DNA from: Polytrichum commune
Taxonomy: Eukaryota > Streptophyta > Polytrichopsida > Polytrichales > Polytrichaceae
Direction: 5' to 3'
DNA length: 64,000 bases
Assembly (NCBI GenBank): GCA_950295325.1
Contig: OX485805.1
Location: 20,075,501 to 20,139,500, forward strand
Positions 9,463 through 20,725 of the stretch are shown in pieces. The translations under genes and the position numbers were made by a program. The notes under the pieces were generated by a model. The model was not told the DNA's origin, did not search any database, and was given only the letters and a program-made list of their open reading frames with translations. Position 1 is the first letter of the stretch. The number at the start of each line of letters is the position of its first letter.

Positions 9463-11664
9463 TTATGCTTCCTGCATCCATGCAGTTTCAAGTGGGGATG
9501 GGGTTAGTAGGAAATTGTTTATTGTATGTTTTAGGTGGACTCCGGCTTTATGTTTGAGCAAGAATAATATTCTAGTGATGGGTGATCTAACACAGTGGTG
9601 GTATTTAATGCGGGTGATTTCTTTAGAGCCCCCATATTTGGCGAGTATGAATTGAAGTAGACCAACATATATTTTCCCAATTCTACCTTTATCATTGAGG
9701 GCTTTTTGTAGTTGTTCTCCAATGCATCTTAAATAGGCATTTTGTAGTGAGAATGCTTCGATTCCGAATAGATTGTGTGGGAGTTGTGTAGCGATGTTAG
9801 ATGTGCATTTGGATATTCCGCATATCGTTTTGTGAAGTGCTATGATTTTTTTATCGAGTTTTTTTATAGCTGGTATGGAGTATGGCACTGCGTAGAAGCT
9901 GTATGCTATTCCAGCACGTATGACTGTATCTGCCATGTTTATTTTTTGTTTCATAGTAGCTGGACATGTTACAAGGGCTTGACACTGTTTTATTACTTTA
10001 GTTGTAGTGGTATTTATTTGTGTTTTCCATTTGAGTGATGGTGCAAGATTTTATTCCTAGATACGTGTATGGTTCATGTTGGTTTAAGACTGGTATAGGT
10101 TGGTTTCTGTAGTTGATATTGGTAGATTGGATTAGGGCTTTGAAGGTTGTGGGGTGAAGTTTGGATTTGTTTGGGCATCTAGTTATTGCGCACTTGGGTA
10201 TTCCAAGATCCATTCCTGCCTATTCGCAAAATTTGTCTAGTTTGTTGAGTTGTGTTTGTAGTGTCTCTAGTTTATTGGCGATTGCTGCTAGGTCATCTGC
10301 ATATGCTGCTGATGAGATTTTTATTTTGGATGTACCAAAAGTGTATCCATTATTCCCTTGTTGTAGCCATCTGAGGAGGGTTCTAGGAATATGATAAATA
10401 GATATGGGCTAAGGGTATCACCTTGTATTGTACCTCTTTGAATGGGGATTGGTAAGGTTTTACCAAAGTGTTCACCAGTGAATATTGTTGAGGATTGTGA
10501 ATATATGTTTCCTATGAGATTTATGGAGTCAGTGGGATATCCCAGATCTTTCATTATGGCTAAAAGTCTGGCGTGATCAATGGAGCCGAAGGCGTTTTTG
10601 AAGTCAATGTAAAGGATATATATATCTTGGTTCGTGAATCTTGCGTCTTCAAGCGCTGCGATTAATAATTGGATTTGTCTAGAAGTGTTTCTCTCTGCTC
10701 TAAACCCTTCTTGACTATCGTGTAATATTTGGTATTTTTCTCCATACGTTGATAGAATAGAAGTTAATGTACTCGTGTAGAATTTATATATGGTGTTAGC
10801 TAGTGCAATAGGTCTATGGTTTGTTAGTTGTGATGGGTTACCTTTTTTGTATAGTAAAACTGTTAGACTGGTTTTCCATGATGCAGGGATTTGTTTTTGT
10901 TTATAACAATGTTTAAAAAATAAGAAGAGTAATTTATGGAAGCGTGGAGGCATGTTTTTTAGAATTGAATTGGGTATTTTGTCTGGGCCTGGGGCTTTGT
11001 TATTACTTAGGTTTTTAAGACAAAAGTCGTATGTTTCTTGGTCAAAATACGTGTGTAGGGGGGTTTGGGGTTCTCCTCGTTTGTCAATGATGTATCCGTC
11101 TAAGTCATGCCATGGATATTGCCGGATTCCACATGTGCAGTGTAGTGGGTGTGTATTTTGATATTGGCATGTGGGAACTGTAGGACGGTTACTGATGGAT
11201 TGTTGCGTGTATATTTCTGCTGCGATGTGATCTGGGTTGGTTAATATATTATTTTGTCTATCAATAATGGAGTCCAGGGGTGAGGTTTCAGTGTTCTTGA
11301 AGACTTTTCGATTTATCTTTTTGGGGTTTTTTTCATACATTTGACGGTATTTTGATACGGCCTTTAGAATGCAGTCTTTGGTGTATTTTGTGGTGATTTT
11401 TCTGGCTTCTTTATTTGTATTTTTTGCGATGGTTGCTATGACATCAATCCATTCAGTAGGATGTGCCGTTGTAACAGGTGGGTGTGGGATGTTTGTGTGT
11501 TGGTGGTTTCGTATATCGTTTAGGATGGGGTGTGCTTGCCAGAGTGGATCGTGTTGTGCAATGTATATGGTTTTCCTGATGAGGTGATATGTGTTGAGGT
11601 GTCTTTTCCATTTTCTCGCAAGTTTGCGTGACAAAAGCCCGCCTTGTTGTGATGTTCTGTTCAT
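9463..11664 (-). pseudogene. LINE reverse transcriptase and thumb region
   Basis: The main ORF (11664-10321, 447 residues) carries RT motifs in order: NNKAPGPDKIP (221-231), TNHRPIALAN (281-290), a QEGFRAERNT block (318-327), YIDFKNAFGSIDH (352-364) and QGDTLSPYLF (414-423). A frameshift near 10390 moves the reading to another frame, in which the catalytic AYADD box is read at 10292-10306. Reading continues into an AGMDLGIPK segment (10213 downward), and after another break into an ORF at 9954-9463 with AGIAYSFYAVPYS and a Cys/Ala-rich helix-rich tail typical of the LINE thumb. With D in DFKNAF and DD in YADD, the active-site residues are all still encoded, though not in one frame. Confidence 0.85.
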
Positions 11665-11775
11665 AAGGTTGGGTAGTGGGTCTGCTTTACAGGTTTCTTC
11701 AATTGTTTCTGAAATTTTGTATACAATGTGGTCAAATGTTGTACAGGCTTCCGCCCATTGATCCGGATTTAGGTG

Positions 11776-13136
11776 CTAGTGGTTTTCGAGTAGGGTGGTA
11801 AGGGCTTTTATTTGTGCAGAGTTTTCTTCGAAGAATTTTATATTGAATTTTTCGATGTTTTCTAGTGGTATTGGGTTTAGTATTCTAGTTGGTGACGTGT
11901 TTGTGGGGGGTGGGGATCTGGCTATAAGGGTGTTGTAGGGGATATGTAGTACAACTGGATAATGATCTGAGTTTAGATTCATGTTTGTGTTTGTGGTAGA
12001 AATGAATTTGTTGTTGTCTGGTGAGTGAATGTAGAATCCATCTATTAGACTTGTTGATGTGTAATTATAGCCTCCTTGTCTGGAGATGCTAGTGTTAGTT
12101 GGGATATATTCTAGGTTGAGTGATGCGGTGAAAATTTTCCATTGGTAATCTTCTTCTTGTGGGGGGTATTAATGTTGTTATTTTGTCTGCCTCTAAGTGC
12201 GATATCTCGGTTAAAGTCCCCACATAATGTATACATGTGATTGGGGTGTATAGTGATTTCGTTAGTGATTTCGTTCTTAAGGTGTGGAATGAGGCATGTA
12301 TTTTTTAAGTGTGTAGGCATGTACATGTGTATGATTAGCCAAGGTATTAGTGGATGGTTGTTTATTTTAATTATTTGTAGGTATGGGGATATATTTACTG
12401 GCGTGAGAATTTTGGTGATATTCCCAGGGAATGTATATTTCTTATGGATAAGTGTGAGTAAGCCTCCTCTTCCGGGGGGATAAGACATTCTTTGTTGTAT
12501 GCATCTTGTGAGTGCATATGTGTTGTTGAAAACGAGTTTAAATTCTAGAAATAGGTTTTGTATGTATTTTGTAGATTTATTTGCAGTTAGTTTGGTTTCT
12601 TGGATATGTATGATTGTTGTGTTGTTTAGCGAGTTGTTTATTAGGCTTTGTAGGTTTGGTAATGATGTGTTGAGTGATGACGCATTCCATGTTATTATGT
12701 TTGTTTCGTGCTCGGTGTCGTTGTTAATTCTTGGGGTTGATGTGGGAGTAGCTGGGGGTGGGGGTGGGGGTGGGTGTGAATATTCGTTGATGCTTTCTAG
12801 GCATCGGAGTGCTTCGGTGATCAATTGATTTGGGAGGAAGGGGAATTTATTTTGAAGGGTAATTGGTGTTGGTGTAGTATCTTGGTTGTGGATAAATTCA
12901 TATATCTCTGTGTGTATTGAATTTTTTGGGTATATTATATCTTGATTGTTTTCTACAAAAGTTGTGTAGGGGTGAGGTGTTGATATATGCCTTTCGGGGG
13001 GGTTGGTGAGGTTGGCCAGTCTGATAATCAATGTGTTCGTCCATATGTTATTAAAGTGGTAATTTTGGGGTTGGGCTAGTATGTTATTGCTTGTGTCTAT
13101 TGAGGGGTGGATGGTGATGATTAGAGCGTATAGCAT
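11776..13136 (-). pseudogene. LINE 5' coding part: N-terminal extension and APE endonuclease
   Basis: An ORF from ATG 13136 to 12111 (341 residues) holds a 140-residue N-terminal extension with a Pro run, then an AP-endonuclease-like domain. Its motifs are NIITWN (residues 146-151), IIHIQETKL (175-183), GGLLTLI (224-230), LIIHMYMP (267-274) and CGDFNRD (305-311). A frame change follows near 12100, and the closing motif NSDHYPVVLHI is found at about 11935-11975 in the next open segment (11776-11982). All signature blocks of the APE fold are therefore present, split over two frames. In LINEs this enzyme nicks the target DNA to prime reverse transcription. Confidence 0.8.
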
Positions 13137-13210
13137 ATGGGTTAGTGGTGATTGCCTTTGTGTTTGGATATATTGATGTAGATGCGGGTAGGTGGTTATT
13201 GCTTGAGGGT

Positions 13211-13440
13211 GGGCATTGTCACTAAAAGAAATGAAGTCAAATGGTGCTCAGTGTTCAAGATCGAAGTCTTCAATGCCCTTCAAATGTGATTTGGCCCTTC
13301 AAAATATACCTCTCTCAAAACAATCCTTCAGAACGCAACCCCAAATCGAAATTGAAGATATCACTTGAAGTCCTCGATATAATGTGCCCGCCACAAGAAC
13401 CAACAAGCGTAGGGCATTGTCACTACAAGAAATGGAGTCA
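13211..13440. repeat. 201-bp satellite, unit right of the LINE
   Basis: This is the same unit as at 5324-5896, with the marker at 13252. It starts with the LINE target-site duplication. It is more diverged from the other three units than they are from one another, and a partial following unit starts near 13410 and decays into unrelated sequence. Confidence 0.85.
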
Positions 13441-13778
13441 GATGGTAGATTCTTCATTCTTCACATTGTACTGGAAACATGGACCATATAATTCATGCAC
13501 GAGTTTAATATGAGTTTTGTATTTTATTTCTATATTCTTCGATCGACGTCTTGGATTTGAACCGGCCCTTCAACTGAAAGGCTGAAATTTGATAACCCTT
13601 CAAAATGAGGGTTGCAATCTTGAACATTGGACGTGCTCATGAAGAATTCGCTGCTCTAATTCCCTCTTGGATATTTATTTAGCCTAGGGGCTCAACCCAC
13701 ACTACACCGTTTATGGCATTTAGTGTGTCATGTACACTATTTTGGGAAGGCCTAAACTAGATCTTAGGGGTCTCAAAG
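13441..13778. other. Gene-free spacer
   Basis: Only faint echoes of the neighbouring satellite (CCCTTCAA motifs around 13565-13605) are visible. No gene or RNA is recognised. Confidence 0.4.
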
Positions 13779-16700
13779 TGTCACGTCCACTAATTGTCTA
13801 CAAGATACCTATTCATCAACTTAAGTAATGTTTTGAAGTGAATAAATAATGACACTAACATTTTAGCGTAGCGCAGTGGGATACTTGAGATAATAGTTTT
13901 GCATTTTAGTATGCAAGGAGAATATATTAGTGAGCAAAGTAATGGCGAGTGTCATTTCTTTACATTTTAGTATGCAAGAGGATGATATTTTGAGCATTTT
14001 AATGGCATGTGTCATTTGTGTACACTTTTAGTAAACTTGTAGACTATTGTGCAACATATGCATACATCTCACAACACTATTGAATTGTAACGTGTATCTA
14101 TTTATTAGTTACCTTTGCTATCTCTAATTTCAACTACACTCTACAATCTGTAAGACTAGAGGACTCCACCTTGGGAGATCTAATATTTCCAAAAGGTAAA
14201 TGAAAGTTACCCACTAGTTGGGACTGTGGTTACACAATGTTATCACCTCGTAAGTAATGACCGTTAGTTAAGAGCACTTAATTCATCTCAAAGCATGGAG
14301 GGAGAACCAATTAACTATATGCTTGAGGATAGTTGAGGGCAACTTCAACTCTTAGTTCTTACAAGTGTATAAAGCTCAAGGTCAGGTGGATTATGCCTCT
14401 TATTTTCCTCTCTATTTTTGAGAGACGTTACATTGGTATTAAAATTCCAAGATCTTGTACCTTAGTGTTTTGGGTGTTGTTACTTTTTGGTTGCATAATA
14501 TTTGTGTTTCAAGCTGGGGAGACAATTAGAGTTATTATACAAAGAAAGGGAATGAGTTTGTTGCTTTCTGAACAAAAAGGAGTAGAGTTTAATCTTGTTT
14601 TAAGTGATGCGAGAGGAGCGCTTAAGGTAGGCCCCCTAAATTCTCGTGACATGCACTATAATTTCTTGGGGAGGGTGTGAGAAGATCAACGTGATAGGCA
14701 CAAGGGTGATCAGGAGTAGGTCCCATAAACATCTTCAAGAAGGGGATGGTCAGTGAAAATTTTGAGCACGCTCAGAGAGCATGAGGTGCATTTGTACACA
14801 AGGTACATTTGCACACATGGCTAGCTAACATTTGGCGCATGATGATACAATGACAAACTCCATACCCAACTCAAAGGGAGTACCCAAGTTGATACCTGGC
14901 CATGCCTCCAAACTTAGGTCCGAGATTGATACCCAGCGTTACCACAATACCTAGCCAAATTATTGATACCCCGTTTTGGCTTTACATGGGTGCTTACAAG
15001 ACAAGCATGTCACACACAAATTTGTACATGTTCTACCGGTCATCTACTTTGTGGAAATTTTGCTACAATTTGTTGTGACTAGACCAACAGATCATCTGTA
15101 TATTTTGGTGTTTTGCAAGAGTTTTTCAAAGTTTTTAGGAGATTCAAGTGCTTCTTTTTTAGTTCTTCCATTTTTGGTTTAATATATTAGAATTTTCCAA
15201 GTTTTTGAATTAGTATTAGGGCTCTTTAGTTTTAGGGTATTGTATTCAAATGTGGTGCGGGACACCATGGCAACGGATATGAATATCTTTGGCCCTAGTG
15301 ATGAGGCCTATCCTTCCACGATTAACCCCGTTTCCACCTTCCCAATAGCTCAAAAACTATGGATGGATCGTTCACACGGGGGATATGGGAATATTATGAA
15401 GGTAAGTTATCGATGACCCGGGGGGTGGACTCTTCATTGAATACCTAAATGACATGTGTGGCTCATTATGAAATTAGACTCCCTACATATGTGAACTATA
15501 TGGAGAAGAACAAATGTATATGTACTAATGGCACGCTAGGAAATGGATTCATGTATTTATACTAAGCTTTTCAATTGAATATGATAAATGCCTTCACTAC
15601 ATATACAAAATACATATCATGGCTCAAACATGCCTTTATTACATATAAAATTCACTTTCACTTTTCAATGAGAAATTCATTGAACAAATTTTCATCCATA
15701 GCATGTAACTCAACAATTGCACCAGACAAACAAAAGACTAGAGTATAAAAACTTAGCCACAATCCGTAGAGTAAAAGACGAGGGAGCCAAATGCAAAGCC
15801 TAACAAAAATGAACAAGGTAATCATTAAGGACTATTACCATACAACGTCAATGGATGAAAAATACACATCTCTTGTCAAATTTTCCACTAAACCCAAGGC
15901 CCCTTTTGCACACCTACCTATACTGCAAATTTCATAATACCTTTTTAAATGTACACACTAGAAAAAAGAAAAAAGAAAACATCTCCTTTACATATACTAT
16001 GTAAGCTAATGCCTCAAATAATACCACTTATTTCACTCACATTAGTTCATATGTGATATGAACAGTCCAATCCTTAGGTTGATGACCATGATCGGTTTGC
16101 AATGTTGGAACTAAATTATGAGAAGCTCAAGATTTTAATAGAAAACTTGAGGATTGGCCAGACTTTCCCAAGGATTAAAGCTTCGTTTCTTGGAAACGGT
16201 GAAGAAACTAAAAGAGTTAATTTGTTGATGCCTTAGTGAAACTTAAAAAAGTTCAAAGAGCACTCTAAAATAACAACTTTGGCATGGGTGGTCCTTATTC
16301 AAAAATTCCTCACTGCAAATCATATTCTATGGGATAACTGAGCCAACACAACCTCCACTAATTTGAAGATTAATGTGGACCAACATAGGGACATATATAG
16401 TGATAAAAAAACTACGATCTGATTAGAAGGACCCATTGGATTGGCAACATTTCAGGGAAACTTTTATCCGTTCTTATGAGAGTGTTGATGTGGAGATGGT
16501 AGCACTTACAAGCTATGTCTTCTTTCTTAGAAAGGGTATGTACAAAAATACACTAATAAGTTTCAATATTTGTGCTCCCTCATTATTAACTTTCCTATCT
16601 CCACTTATGATAAGGTGGAAAGGTTTCTTGTTGGGCTCAAAGAAGATATTAGAAACAAAGTCATGGTGGATCCGAAAAGAGATGATGGTCCTTGGGAATA

Positions 16701-17100
16701 CATTAGGCACCTCATCCACTATGTAGTCACCATTGACACCACTTACGCTCAAGCCACAAAAGGGAGAGAAACACCAAGTCTTGATCCGATGCAATGCAAC
16801 CAAGGGACATGTTCCTAATCCTATGTGTGGAAAGGAGACTTGTCAGTGACACTCCCATTGCTCCAATGTTTACAAGAAGGAGTTAACTCCAAAGGAGCAG
16901 TCCACTAAGAACGCATATAGGAATGACGAACATTGTTTTATTTGCTATCAATAAGGTCATATTGCCTATAATTGTCCCCATAATAAGGATGCAACACCCA
17001 AGACTTTAGTTAAAGCAAAAAAGTCTTTTTCCAAGTCCAATACTTAGACAAAGGGCTAGTGTCTAGACAAGGTCAAGTGTTGCAACAATTATTTGATTTA
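13779..17100 (+). mobile_element. Fossil LTR retrotransposon, gag part (Ty3/gypsy-like)
   Basis: This is an old, heavily decayed copy. A candidate 5' LTR may start near 13779 (TGTCACGTCC) and end near 14431, followed by a TTGGTATTAAAA stretch that resembles a tRNA-Met primer-binding site. Gag-like coding text is recognisable between about 15265 and 17050, including a gag capsid-like region (16430-16760) and a CCHC knuckle near 16930-16980. Polymerase regions and a matching 3' LTR were not recognised, so the right edge is uncertain (it may reach about 18 kb). It is broken in many places. Confidence 0.5.
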
Positions 17101-18284
17101 CCACTAAGTATGTTGGATGTTATCTAGGGTAAACTGAATAAAAATTTGATGTAATTGTGTGTGATATTTTGAATAAAAACATCAATTTTTCAACTCCATT
17201 ACTCCCATTAAAGGTTGTTAATGATGAAAATTCTAACGTATTTAGGACTTGTTCATTGATTATTCCCTCGTCGGAGAATTTGCAAAGATTATTTAGGGCC
17301 TATTTGCATGGTAAAAAAAAGTACCCTATGACACCAATGCATGTATTGTTTTTGAAAAATATAAGGCAAAGTACCTTAAGAGAAATTTGACAAGGTTTAA
17401 ATTGTTGCATCAATTTGAATATAATTCAAAACTATGGCAAGAATTTGGATGGCGTCAGGCCACACATTTTGAATGAGCTCACTTTGTCATCTCAATTGAT
17501 GATAAATTTCTCAAGGCAAGTAGAGCATCAGGATGGGTTTGTTTTAATGGATAATACTACATCAGATTGCTTTGTGAGTTATATTTTTTCTAATACCTAG
17601 GTGATTCCACATCATCATGTTTGTGCACATATTGATGTATTTGGTGAGATTTAATTTCCCTAAACCCGTTGTTGGTCTGGGCTTAGTTATTGAGGATACT
17701 GACATTAAATGTTTCTTCAGAGGTAATAAAATATGGATAAAATATACCATATTGGATTATAACTAATATAAGGTCCTATATAACATATCAAATTTAGTTA
17801 TTTTAGATATAATATACTCTGTGGTATATTATATCTACATGTTGATAATGGAGCATTTGCGTGTTGTTTGTGCCATTAAGTGTGCAATGGCAACATTTCT
17901 AAAACCTAAGTTATTGAAGCTTAGAAATTTTGATCGTCATTACAAAAGAAATTGTCATTTGGAAGTCAATTTCATGGTGTCATTCCTTGATAAGTTAGTG
18001 TTAGTTTTGGCACTCAAACTGTTATAAAATCCTCTATATTTCATGTTTGGATTTCACTTTTCTAATTTTCTTCGTTGTAATAAATTAAGGGGCTCAAATA
18101 ATTACCCGCTTCACAATTTGTAAGTAATCATATGGATCCTTCAAACACCATAAATTACATAATCAAGTAATTGAATGGTTCATTAGATTAGTCCAGGCCC
18201 TCAAAGTACCCCTTACTATAATACCCCCTACAAGAATACCCCTCAATTGCACGTGATATACAACCCTCCCTAAGGAGTCACACC
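17101..18284. other. Gene-free region, possibly the decayed 3' part of the LTR fossil
   Basis: AT-rich sequence with only short ORFs and no recognisable motifs. A short near-palindromic AT-rich tract lies around 17725-17840 (ATATAATATAC-type). Confidence 0.35.
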
Positions 18285-18452
18285 CCATCAAAACGTTATT
18301 CAAATCCATAACAGTGTTCAGATGGACTAACAATATTCCATGGAATATTTCCCACATTAAAAATGTACATAGGAAAATATTCAAAAAATTCGGTGGAATA
18401 TTATCAGTCCCACAAAACACAGTTAAGGATCTGAATAATGTCATGATGACGC
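18285..18452. repeat. Long imperfect hairpin, arms of about 80 bp
   Basis: The left arm (GTTATTCAAATCC ... AATATTCCATGG) is matched in inverted orientation by the right arm (CGGTGGAATATT ... GGATCTGAATAAT). The centre lies around ATGTAC near 18365-18372. It could be a fold-back element or a small-RNA-type precursor. There is no coding content. Confidence 0.6.
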
Positions 18453-18909
18453 CCCAACCACTATGTTGCTTATGCCTCGGAGAGCTTCTTCGTTGGGGAA
18501 GGGCCAACATTGCTCGGAGAGATGTTTGGGGAGAATCGATCGAGATCCTACCGTTTCCAAGTCCAATCGGTCACATGTTGACTTCACATCTTTCGGTTTT
18601 CCTTTATTGATTCGAGGTATATTCGATAGATTCCTCTAAAATGTTCGGTCATCTCCCTCAAGTTTTGAACCTTCAACCGGTTAATTCTCAAACTCGATCA
18701 ACCGGTTCATGTGTAACTGGCAGTTGATTCTCCCCGTTCGTTCACTGAGGCCCAAGCTCTGGAGGATGTGTCACAGGTGAGCGCCCAAACACTTTCGCAC
18801 TCGCCATGGCTGCTCTGCACTCTAGCTGCGTCGGAGAAGGAGGAGGGAACGAAGAATCAGTCCACTAGGTAAGCCAGCTTGCGACTGCAGTGCACATGGA
18901 AATGGAAAG

Positions 18910-19590
18910 GGTGGGCTTCCTTTACGACGCAAATCTTGAACCAGGTGTGAAGACACTTGATCGATGATGCATGAGGGTTTGCAGATTAATTTGATGGGCT
19001 GTGCAAATCTCGAACCAGGTGTGAAGACACTTGATGATGCACAAGGGTTTGCAGATTTTATGAGCTGTGCAATATATGAAGATGCGAGTGAGTGCCTCAT
19101 GTGGCTAGGCTATTCAATCCTTCATGTCGGGGATGGATGGACTTCGCTTCAAAATGAGACACTTGATCGATGATGCATGAGGGTTTGCAGATTAATTTGA
19201 TGGGCTGTGCAAATCTCGAACCAGGTGTGAAGACACTTGATGATGCACAAGGGTTTGCAGATTTTATGAGCTGTGCAATATATGAAGATGCGAGTGAGTG
19301 CCTCATGTGGCTAGGCTATTCAATCCTTCATGTCGGGGATGGATGGACTTCGCTTCAAAATGAGACACTTGATCGATGATGCATGAGGGTTTGCAGATAG
19401 ATTTGATGGGCTGTGCAAATCTCGAACCAGGTGTGAAGACACTTGATGATGCAATGCACAAGAGTTTGCAGATTTTACGAGCTGTGCAATATATGAAGAT
19501 CGATGCGAGTGAGTGCCTCATGTGGCTAGGCTATTCAATCCTTCATGTCGGGGATGGATGGACTTTGCTTCAAAATGAGGCCTAATGGCT
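18910..19590. repeat. 206-bp tandem array, three full units
   Basis: Units start at about 18964, 19170 and 19376 (marker ATGATGCATGAGGG), with a partial unit before them. Each unit contains an internal imperfect duplication of about 82 bp (GATGCATGAGGGTTTGCAG and GATGCACAAGGGTTTGCAG). The third unit has small insertions. Identical 69-residue ORFs on both strands follow from the repetition; 206 is not a multiple of 3, so they do not form one long repeat protein. Confidence 0.85.
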
Positions 19591-19696
19591 TAGCTGGATC
19601 CAAGTAACGCAATTTGAGCTACAGACCTCGAGGAGGAGGGTTTTGTATGGATTCATGAGTGTAAAGGAAGAATGCTCTGAGAATGCTTTTATCAAG

Positions 19697-19860
19697 CACA
19701 CGCTACAAGCAGATGAGTCCTAGGCAATCGACGTATGTCACTAGAAACTTGCCCTGTGTAACTGGAAGATTTGCAAACTTAGCAAGTTGGTAGATTTGTG
19801 TTGTGCTTTCATCGACGTGGGACGGTTGATTGTGTAGGACTCGTGAGGCTAGTAGTGACA
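19697..19860. repeat. Small MITE-like repeat (about 150 bp), copy 1
   Basis: The ends resemble GATGAGTCCTAGGCAAT and, inverted, ACTACTAGC-TCACGAGTCCTAC. It shares its body (GGTAGATTTGT, GTGCTTTCATC) with copies at 22027-22175 and 62735-62880, which defines a dispersed family with short inverted ends. Confidence 0.5.
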
Positions 19861-19963
19861 TGATTTTATTCCTCACTCCAAGTTTCTGTGCATGCGAGGT
19901 TCAATCCACTCTGGTCAATGTCATGGATGCTTAGGGTTACCTCTGGAGACAATTCGCATGTGT

Positions 19964-20392
19964 ATAAGGTAGAACTACCATAACCCATTAACCGTCCTCT
20001 AGCCGTACAGTAGACTGCCGTCATAATGGTGAAATGTCATTTCTAAAACCGATCATGACTCGGCGGCAACTTCAATGCGTGTACACTTAGTGTAGCCAAT
20101 GGGAGTCAAGTGTTAATGTACTCATGAGGTAACCGATTTAGGTGATGTTCTGTATGGAAATGCGGATTCCTGTGTTCGGTGTAGGGAGAATCTAATAAAC
20201 GAGTAGGGGGTTGGACAACTTCCCACTTTGAAAAATTGTAGCATTTTTTGTATAGGGCAAAAAAATATGAAACAACTTGCATTCTCCATGAATCCTTCTC
20301 GTCTATCTTGGGAAATTATCTCATGATTGTCAGACCAAATCTTCAATGCGAATCACCTTATTTTCACGGGGTATGGTATTTCTACCTTAACC
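19964..20392. mobile_element. MITE with AAGGTAGAAATACC-type inverted ends, copy 1
   Basis: The left end AAGGTAGAACTACCATA and the right end GGTATGGTATTTCTACCTT are inverted repeats. A second full copy lies in opposite orientation at about 35735-36172. The two share more than 400 bases of recognisable identity. No coding capacity is present. A fixed target-site duplication could not be confirmed. Confidence 0.6.
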
Positions 20393-20725
20393 AAATGCTA
20401 TTCTTCTAATTACAGAAGACACAAAGTTGGTGTACAACAACTTTCCTTTCACCGTGTAATGAATGAGGGCGTAGTACATTCCCGTCCCAGACAATAGAAC
20501 CAGGGCTCGGGGAGAACCGGCGGTTAGTTACAGATGAACTGGTTGAGTTTGAGAAATAACCGGTTGAAGTTGGAGACTTCAGGAGAATTACCCATCATTT
20601 TAGAGGAATCTATACAAGAATATACCTCAATTGAATGAAAGCAAAACGGAAGACGATGTCAACATGTAACCGGTTGGATTTAGAACCACTTGGGTCTTGA
20701 CCGATTACATATGCCCAAACACTTC

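Larger units (their letters stand above)
5897..13210 (-). mobile_element. LINE with APE and restriction-like endonuclease modules (Dualen/RandI-like)
   Basis: A 7.3-kb non-LTR retrotransposon lies on the minus strand, bounded by the 11-bp direct repeat GGGCATTGTCA at 5886-5896 and 13211-13221. Reading 5' to 3' along the element: a leader of about 75 bp, an N-terminal extension, APE endonuclease, reverse transcriptase, a methyltransferase-like domain, RNase H, a CCHC zinc knuckle and a restriction-like endonuclease motif. The 3' UTR runs about 730 bp (5897-6623) and ends in a short TATC repeat. Several frameshifts and stops break the coding region, so this copy is dead, but the pieces are long and easily read, which suggests modest age. 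APE plus RLE plus RNase H is known for the Dualen/RandI clade, first described in Chlamydomonas. Placement in that clade is inference from domain content. Confidence 0.85.
18521..20725. mobile_element. 2.2-kb element with long (about 230-bp) terminal inverted repeats
   Basis: The left arm, 18521-18745, is matched in inverse orientation at 20490-20725. Both contain CAACCGGTTA-type blocks, GGTATATTC and GATTCCTCTAAAATG, and they end in TGTTTGGG/CCCAAACA. No transposase is readable inside. The interior holds a 206-bp tandem array and two smaller MITE-like units. Solo arm fragments occur at about 34567-34625 and 62215-62310, so the family is dispersed. It is a fold-back or MULE-like non-autonomous element; the class is not certain. 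Confidence 0.6.

Noticed and set aside
18964-19590. Possible CRISPR-like or repeat-protein array
   Set aside because: Units are 206 bp without spacers, the period is not a multiple of 3, and the setting is eukaryotic.
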